From contig NZ_LGEA01000114.1 of NCBI RefSeq assembly GCF_001280065.1, positions 310,001-374,000 on the forward strand: a DNA stretch of 64,000 nucleotides. The letters are read 5' to 3'. Made by a program: the position numbers and the translations under genes. Below the pieces are notes generated by a model. That model saw nothing but the letters and a program-made list of their open reading frames with translations, made no database searches and had not been told where the DNA came from. The first letter of the stretch is position 1. Every line of letters begins with the position of its first letter. Positions 59,565-64,000 of this stretch are shown here, in pieces. Source of the stretch: Streptomyces sp. NRRL B-1140 (lineage in GTDB: Bacteria; Actinomycetota; Actinomycetes; Streptomycetales; Streptomycetaceae).

Positions 59565-61289
59565 ATGGTTGACCAACTGCTCTTCAACCCACGCACCTAC
59601 GACCCCGCGCACTTCGACCCCGAGACACGCCGCCTGCTGCGTGCCACCGTCGACTGGTTCGAGGACCGCGGGAAGCGGCAGCTGATCGAGGACTACCGGA
59701 CCCGCGCTTGGCTCGGTGACTTCCTCGCCTTCGCCGCGAAGGAGAACCTGTTCGCCACCTTCCTGACGCCGTCGTCGACCGCGGGAGAGGGGGAGCCGGA
59801 CAAGCGGTGGGACACCGCCCGGATCGCCGCGCTCAACGAGATCCTCGGCTTCTACGGCCTGGACTACTGGTACGCCTGGCAGGTCACCATCCTCGGCCTC
59901 GGCCCGGTCTGGCAGAGCGACAACGCCGCCGCCCGCGCCCGCGCCGCGGAACTCCTCTCGCAGGGAGAGGTGTTCGCGTTCGGCCTGTCCGAGAAGGCCC
60001 ACGGCGCCGACATCTACTCCACCGACATGCTGCTCGAGCCCGACGGCGACGGCGGCTTCCGCGCCACCGGCTCCAAGTACTACATCGGCAACGGCAACGC
60101 CGCCGGACTCGTCTCCGTCTTCGGCCGCCGTACCGACGTCGAAGGTCCCGACGGCTACGTGTTCTTCGCCGCCGACAGCCGTCATCCGGCCTATCACCTG
60201 GTCAAGAACGTCGTCGACTCGTCCAAGTTCGTCAGCGAGTTCCGCCTGGAGGACTATCCCGTAGCGCCCGCCGACGTCCTGCACACCGGCCGCGCGGCCT
60301 TCGACGCCGCCCTCAACACGGTCAACGTCGGCAAGTTCAACCTGTGCACCGCCTCGATCGGCATCTGCGAGCACGCGATGTACGAGGCCGTCACCCACGC
60401 GAGCAACCGCGTCCTCTACGGCCGCCCGGTCACCGCCTTCCCGCACGTGCGGCGCGAACTGACCGACGCCTACGTCAGGCTCGTCGGCATGAAGCTGTTC
60501 AGCGACCGCGCCGTCGACTACTTCCGCTCCGCCGGTCCGGACGACCGCCGTTACCTGCTCTTCAACCCGATGACGAAGATGAAGGTGACCACGGAGGGCG
60601 AGAAGGTCATCGACCTGATGTGGGACGTCATCGCCGCCAAGGGGTTCGAGAAGGACAACTACTTCAGCCAGGCGGCCGTGGAGATACGCAGCCTGCCGAA
60701 GCTGGAGGGCACGGTCCACGTCAACCTTGCGCTGATCCTGAAGTTCATGCGCAACCACCTCCTCGACCCGGCCGAGTACCCGAGTGTGCCGACCCGTCTC
60801 GACGCGGCCGACGACGACTTCCTGTTCCGGCAGGGACCGGCCCGGGGCCTGGGCTCGGTCCGCTTCCACGACTGGCGCCCGGCCTTCGAGGCGTACGCGC
60901 ACCTGCCCAACGTCGCTCGCCTGCGCGAACAGGCTGACGCACTCTGCGAGTTCGTCACCACGGCCGCGCCCGACGCGGAGCAGAGCCGCGACCTCGACCT
61001 CGTCCTGTCGATCGGCCAGCTGTTCGCGCTCGTGGTGCACGGGCAGCTCGTCCTGGAGCAGGCCGGCCTGACCGGACTCGACGAGGACGTGCTCGACGAA
61101 CTCTTCGCCGTCCTCGTACGGGACTTCTCCGGGCACGCCGTCGAACTGCACGGCAAGGACTCGGCGACCGGGCAGCAGCAGGCATGGGCACTGGCCTCGG
61201 TCCGGCGGCCGGTCGTCGACGAGGCGCGCACGGAGCGCGTCTGGCAGCGGGTCGAGGCGCTGTCCGGCACGTACGAGATGGCTCAGTAG
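59565..61289 (+). CDS. Acyl-CoA dehydrogenase-family flavoenzyme
   Basis: A 574-residue acyl-CoA dehydrogenase relative, longer than the usual ~380-400. The family core is visible: AFGLSEKAHGADIYSTDMLL (substrate and FAD region), GSKYYIGNGNAAGLVSVFGR, TVNVGKFNLCTASIGICEHA (the helix domain) and NRVLYGRPVTAFPHVRRELT. A usual catalytic Glu cannot be placed with certainty by eye. The C-terminal ~130 residues are an additional helical domain. It probably acts on a long or unusual acyl-CoA. It is in an operon with PadR. Confidence 0.88.
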   Translation: MVDQLLFNPRTYDPAHFDPETRRLLRATVDWFEDRGKRQLIEDYRTRAWLGDFLAFAAKENLFATFLTPSSTAGEGEPDKRWDTARIAALNEILGFYGLDYWYAWQVTILGLGPVWQSDNAAARARAAELLSQGEVFAFGLSEKAHGADIYSTDMLLEPDGDGGFRATGSKYYIGNGNAAGLVSVFGRRTDVEGPDGYVFFAADSRHPAYHLVKNVVDSSKFVSEFRLEDYPVAPADVLHTGRAAFDAALNTVNVGKFNLCTASIGICEHAMYEAVTHASNRVLYGRPVTAFPHVRRELTDAYVRLVGMKLFSDRAVDYFRSAGPDDRRYLLFNPMTKMKVTTEGEKVIDLMWDVIAAKGFEKDNYFSQAAVEIRSLPKLEGTVHVNLALILKFMRNHLLDPAEYPSVPTRLDAADDDFLFRQGPARGLGSVRFHDWRPAFEAYAHLPNVARLREQADALCEFVTTAAPDAEQSRDLDLVLSIGQLFALVVHGQLVLEQAGLTGLDEDVLDELFAVLVRDFSGHAVELHGKDSATGQQQAWALASVRRPVVDEARTERVWQRVEALSGTYEMAQ

Positions 61290-61342
61290 GCGCGTCGCGT
61301 CCCTCTCCGGTGGCCGGGGTTCCGGCTCCGCCGGCCGGACCT

Positions 61343-61377
61343 GGCAGGGCTACGCGCGCGGTGCGCGGAGCCCTGCC
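61343..61377. terminator. Bidirectional terminator
   Basis: GGCAGGGCT and AGCCCTGCC pair perfectly, with a further 5-base stem above one mismatch and a 5-base loop. It lies between the convergent acyl-CoA dehydrogenase and DLH genes. Confidence 0.8.
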
Positions 61378-61429
61378 CACAGGTCACCCGTGTCGGCCGT
61401 CGCCCGGGCGCAGGATAAGTCCGCCCAGA

Positions 61430-62155
61430 TCACTCCGTTATGGGCAGGCACTCGGCGAGCAGGCCGACGACGTCCCGCCAAGCCCGCTGCGCGTGCTGAG
61501 GGTGATGACCGACTCCGGGAAGCACGATGTGGTCGACCGGTGGGTGATGGAAGGCGTGCAAGGCGCCGCCGTAGACCACGAGGCGCCAGTCGACGCCCGC
61601 AGCCTGCATCTCGGCGGTGAACGCGTCCCGTTGCGCGGGCGGCATGATCGGGTCTTCCGACCCGACCCCGGCCCACACCGGGCACTGAATGCGCGCCGTC
61701 TCCTCTGGCCGGCCCGTGGTCAGTCCGTTGACTGTCGCGATCGCGCGCAGGCCGACGCCGTCGCGCCCGAGTTCCAGCGCGATGGCGCCGCCGGTGCCGT
61801 AGCCGACGGCGGCGATCCGGTCCGGGTCGGTCCGTGGCTCGGCGCGGAGCACGTCGAGCGCCGCGTGGCCGATGCCTCGCATCCGGTCGGGGTCGGCGAG
61901 CAGCGGCGTGCAACGGGCCAACATCTCCTCAGGGTCGCCCAAGTAGCGCCCGCCGTGGAGGTCGAAGGCCAGCGCCACGTATCCCAGCTCGGCGAGCGCA
62001 TCGGCCCGACGGCGCTCGACGTCACTGAGCCCCACGCCCTCGGGCCCGAGCAGGACCGCGGGCCGGCGGTCGACACCGGCCGGGAGCGCGAGGTGCCCGA
62101 TCATCATCAGGCCGTCGGCGGCGTATTCGATCGTGCGCGTGGTAACCGTCGTCAT
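61430..62155 (-). CDS. Dienelactone hydrolase-like protein lacking the nucleophile
   Basis: A 241-residue alpha/beta hydrolase of the dienelactone hydrolase family (ALPAGVDRRPAVLLGPEGVG, ALAFDLHGGRYLGDPEEM, later VYGGALHAFHHP with the catalytic His). The nucleophile elbow, normally G-x-C-x-G-G, reads GYGTGG, so the Cys is replaced by Gly; the codon is GGC, one base from TGC. It may be inactive, have a binding role, or use another residue. It is last in the minus-strand operon, behind the aldehyde dehydrogenase fragment. Confidence 0.85.
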   Translation of the reverse strand: MTTVTTRTIEYAADGLMMIGHLALPAGVDRRPAVLLGPEGVGLSDVERRRADALAELGYVALAFDLHGGRYLGDPEEMLARCTPLLADPDRMRGIGHAALDVLRAEPRTDPDRIAAVGYGTGGAIALELGRDGVGLRAIATVNGLTTGRPEETARIQCPVWAGVGSEDPIMPPAQRDAFTAEMQAAGVDWRLVVYGGALHAFHHPPVDHIVLPGVGHHPQHAQRAWRDVVGLLAECLPITE

Positions 62156-62240
62156 GCGCCTGGACAGTAGTGATCGTCGAGCCCGGTCGGGCCGGTGTTC
62201 TGCCGCCGGCAGAAGGCAGGTCTCCGGCGTGTTCCGGCAC

Positions 62241-62333
62241 CACCGCCGCCTCGATCCGCACGGCGTCCCAGGCTTCGCACTCGGCGAGCGCCTGTCCCGT
62301 GGCGGGGTTGATGGTGCGTATGGTGGCGCTCAT
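62241..62333 (-). pseudogene. N-terminal fragment of an aldehyde dehydrogenase
   Basis: The first 31 codons, SATIRTINPATGQALAECEA then WDAVRIEAAV, match the start of succinate-semialdehyde-type dehydrogenases. After that the frame carries on as low-complexity sequence to 62022 with no Rossmann fold or catalytic Cys. The ATG overlaps the cupin stop (ATGA), so it was once a normal operon member. About 430 codons are gone; the DLH gene begins 85 bases further on. Confidence 0.75.
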
Positions 62334-62764
62334 GCGGTGGGCGCCCCTCCCTTGTCGTGCTCCGAGAGGTGCTCGAAGGTCTCGCCGGTGGCGGTGATGG
62401 TGCGGGTGACGTCCCGGCCGCCGTAGACCCAGTAGATCCGCATGACGCCCTCTCCCCGGTTGAAGAACCGGTGCGGGATGCCCGCCGGGACCCAGGTCGC
62501 CTGACCGACCTCCAGGTCGACGAACTCACCGTCGATCTCGGCGGTCGCCTCGCCTTCGAGGATCAGGACCGACTCCTCGACGTTGTGGCTGTGCAGGGGC
62601 AGGCCGGTGCCCCGCTGGAAGACGGTCTGGCCGGTGGTGATGACGGCCTTCTCGGAGTTCCACTTGCCGACGTAGGGGACGGTGGCCACTCCCCCGCCAC
62701 GGTCGAAGCGTTCGACCTCGTCCGGGTGGATGAGCAGGTTCGGTGCGGCGGGCTGGGTGCACAT
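62330..62764 (-). CDS. Cupin-domain protein
   Basis: A 144-residue single cupin. The metal site is G-x5-H-x-H type: GLPLHSHNVEESVLILEGEA, with the second motif GIPHRFFNRGEG. Such proteins are dioxygenases, isomerases or ligand sensors; the neighbours (ABM-type monooxygenase, dehydrogenases) suggest catabolism of a small organic acid or aromatic compound. GGAG lies 8 bases before the ATG. It overlaps the aldehyde dehydrogenase fragment. Confidence 0.87.
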   Translation of the reverse strand: MCTQPAAPNLLIHPDEVERFDRGGGVATVPYVGKWNSEKAVITTGQTVFQRGTGLPLHSHNVEESVLILEGEATAEIDGEFVDLEVGQATWVPAGIPHRFFNRGEGVMRIYWVYGGRDVTRTITATGETFEHLSEHDKGGAPTA

Positions 62765-62793
62765 GCGGCGGCTCCGTTCGGGAGTGCGGGAGT

Positions 62794-63096
62794 TCAGGAG
62801 TGGTGGAACAGGCGATGGGAGAGCGTGTTGACCTGGCTGCCGGGCACGACGTACTTGGCCGCGGCGTCGCGCCACACCTTGAAGTGGGGTGCCGCGCGAT
62901 GGGCGTCGACAGCGGCCTCGTCGTCGTAGAGCTCGTGGAAGACGAAGTGGTGGTCGTCGGCCAGGTCGCAGACGACGTCGAAAGAGCGGCAGCCGGGTTC
63001 GTCGGTGAAGGAACGTTCGGCGTTCTCCTCGATGGCCTTGAGGAAGTCGTCCCGGCAGCCGGGGACGACCTGGAGGGACACGGTCAGCGCGATCAT
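62794..63096 (-). CDS. Antibiotic biosynthesis monooxygenase (ABM)-domain protein
   Basis: A 100-residue protein with the dimeric ferredoxin-like ABM fold: VSLQVVPGCRDDFLKAIEEN, SFTDEPGCRSFDVVCD, HHFVFHELYDDEAAVDAHRA and HFKVW. These are cofactor-free oxygenases or small isomerases and often sit in catabolic operons. AGGAGCT precedes the ATG, which overlaps the stop of the Ldh gene by four bases. Confidence 0.88.
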   Translation of the reverse strand: MIALTVSLQVVPGCRDDFLKAIEENAERSFTDEPGCRSFDVVCDLADDHHFVFHELYDDEAAVDAHRAAPHFKVWRDAAAKYVVPGSQVNTLSHRLFHHS

Positions 63097-64000
63097 GCGG
63101 ACAGCTCCTGTGGGGTCACGGGGGTGGGCAGGGGTACACCAGTCGCGCCGGCGACGGCCGCAAGGGCAGCCCAGGTGTCGTCGACGACCGTGATGCCCTC
63201 GACGCTCAGACGCTCGGCGGTCCGGGCCTCCGGCTCGCCGGGGACGAAGATCTCGGCAGTGCCGGGGGCGGCCGGGGTGGACTTGGTCTCCTCGATCAGG
63301 GCTTCCATCCGCCCCTCGAACTCGGCCGGGTCGGCCATCGACCGGATGTCGACACAGATCAGCAGGTGCCCGACGCCGCTTCGGCCGGTGGGGCGGTACG
63401 GGCCGACCACGCCGGATCCGAAGGCGCTGCCGGTCAGCACGCCCGCCAGGACGTCGAACATGAAGGAGATGGCGTACCCCTTGTGGCCGGCCATCGGCAG
63501 GATCAGGCCCTCGATCGCGCGGCGCGGGTCGGTGGTCGGCACGCCGTCCGTGTCCGCCGCCCAGCGCTCGGGGATCGGCTCGCCGCACTCCTTGGCGCGG
63601 TAGATCTTGCCGCGCGCCACGGCGGTGTTGGCGATGTCCATCACGACCGTGCCGAAGCGACCGCCCGGGGCGGCGATCGACCACGGGTTGGTGCCGACCC
63701 GCTTCTCCTTGCCGCCCCAAGGGGCCATCGCGGGACTGGCGTTGGTGGCCAGCAGCGCGACACAGCCCTGCTCGGCGGCCTTGCGGGTGAAGTACGCGGC
63801 CGTACCGAAGTGACCGGAATTGCGCACCGCGACAGCGCTGATCCCGTGCCGGAGGGCACGCTCCACACCCCAGGTCACCGCACGGTCGGTGAGCACCTGA
63901 CCGAGACCGTCACGCCCGTCCACGACCAGGACGGCGCCACTGTCCGTCACGACCTCGGGGGCGGCGACGGCGGTGGTCGCACCGCTCGCGAGACGACCGA
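63093..64000 (-). CDS. Ldh/malate dehydrogenase-family oxidoreductase, 5' end outside window
   Basis: The last 302 residues of an Ldh_2-type (malate/L-lactate/ureidoglycolate) NAD(P)-dependent dehydrogenase. The frame stays open to the window end, and the sequence before the first GTG (GRLASGATTAVAAPEVV) still matches the family, so the start is beyond 64000. Conserved parts are DGRDGLGQVL, VRNSGHFGTAAYF with the catalytic His, TNPWSIAAP, and GHKGYAISFMFDVLAG. It reduces or oxidises a 2-hydroxy acid. It is the first visible gene of a tightly overlapping minus-strand operon. Confidence 0.9.
   Translation of the reverse strand, partial: GRLASGATTAVAAPEVVTDSGAVLVVDGRDGLGQVLTDRAVTWGVERALRHGISAVAVRNSGHFGTAAYFTRKAAEQGCVALLATNASPAMAPWGGKEKRVGTNPWSIAAPGGRFGTVVMDIANTAVARGKIYRAKECGEPIPERWAADTDGVPTTDPRRAIEGLILPMAGHKGYAISFMFDVLAGVLTGSAFGSGVVGPYRPTGRSGVGHLLICVDIRSMADPAEFEGRMEALIEETKSTPAAPGTAEIFVPGEPEARTAERLSVEGITVVDDTWAALAAVAGATGVPLPTPVTPQELSA

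Noticed and set aside
59283..61151. A 622-codon open frame on the minus strand
   Set aside because: It is the antisense shadow of the acyl-CoA dehydrogenase gene; long antisense frames are expected at this GC content and its product shows no motif.
61430..64000. Phage or mobile-element origin for the decayed genes at the right end
   Set aside because: No integrase, transposase, inverted terminal repeat or tRNA target is present; simple deletions explain the scars.

Overview
The window is high-GC DNA with a dense gene layout, many GTG and TTG starts, ATGA/GTGA stop-start overlaps, and families typical of actinomycetes: SpoIIE-type PP2C phosphatases, GAF-ANTAR, a mycothiol-type DinB protein and several apparently leaderless genes. 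It most likely comes from a Streptomyces chromosome. I see no rRNA, tRNA, CRISPR array, transposase or phage gene. The content is transport, regulation and sugar catabolism, in an accessory-arm style with several decaying genes.

Layout. 1-2588: 3' part of a fused oligopeptide/nickel-type ABC permease and an MFS carrier. 2819-4264: transmembrane Ser/Thr kinase. 4370-7281: promoter, cobalamin riboswitch and cbiMNQO cobalt importer. 7357-8794: DinB enzyme and a broken SpoIIE-type phosphatase. 9012-15023: ABC exporter, TetR regulator, an unusual 16-nt tandem array, and an APC permease-amidohydrolase operon. 15098-24344: two MFS carriers, small proteins, a MarR/hydrolase divergon, a Rieske oxygenase, a P-loop kinase and a GNAT enzyme. 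24400-30238: a minus-strand trio of an HtpG/HSP90-family ATPase, a 966-residue TPR protein and a helical-repeat protein. 30467-34176: PAS-GAF-PP2C phosphatase, secreted endonuclease/phosphatase-fold protein, GAF-ANTAR regulator.

34635-47267 is a catabolic operon that looks built for L-fucose or a related (deoxy)sugar: CUT2 ABC importer, fuconate dehydratase, lactonase, FucU mutarotase, two dehydrogenases, KDPG-type aldolase, PfkB kinase, aldose dehydrogenase, then two tandem paralogous FadR/GntR regulators. 47328-54008 is an alpha-galactoside locus: GH36 alpha-galactosidase divergent from a LacI regulator and CUT1 importer, with two palindromic operators at the LacI start. It is followed by the deletion scar of a secreted protein with a CBM35-like end. 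54525-64000: GNAT, MerR and methyltransferase genes, a GAF-PP2C-HATPase phosphatase, a PadR/acyl-CoA dehydrogenase pair with a perfect operator, and a minus-strand operon (Ldh-family dehydrogenase, ABM monooxygenase, cupin, truncated aldehyde dehydrogenase, dienelactone-hydrolase-like protein) that runs off the right edge.

No completely new class of system is evident. The strongest candidate for unexplored biology is the HSP90-TPR-helical-repeat trio. Next come the mixed-route sugar operon with paired FadR regulators, the 16-nt repeat array and a set of gene scars. All functional calls rest on reading motifs by eye; no database search was run.
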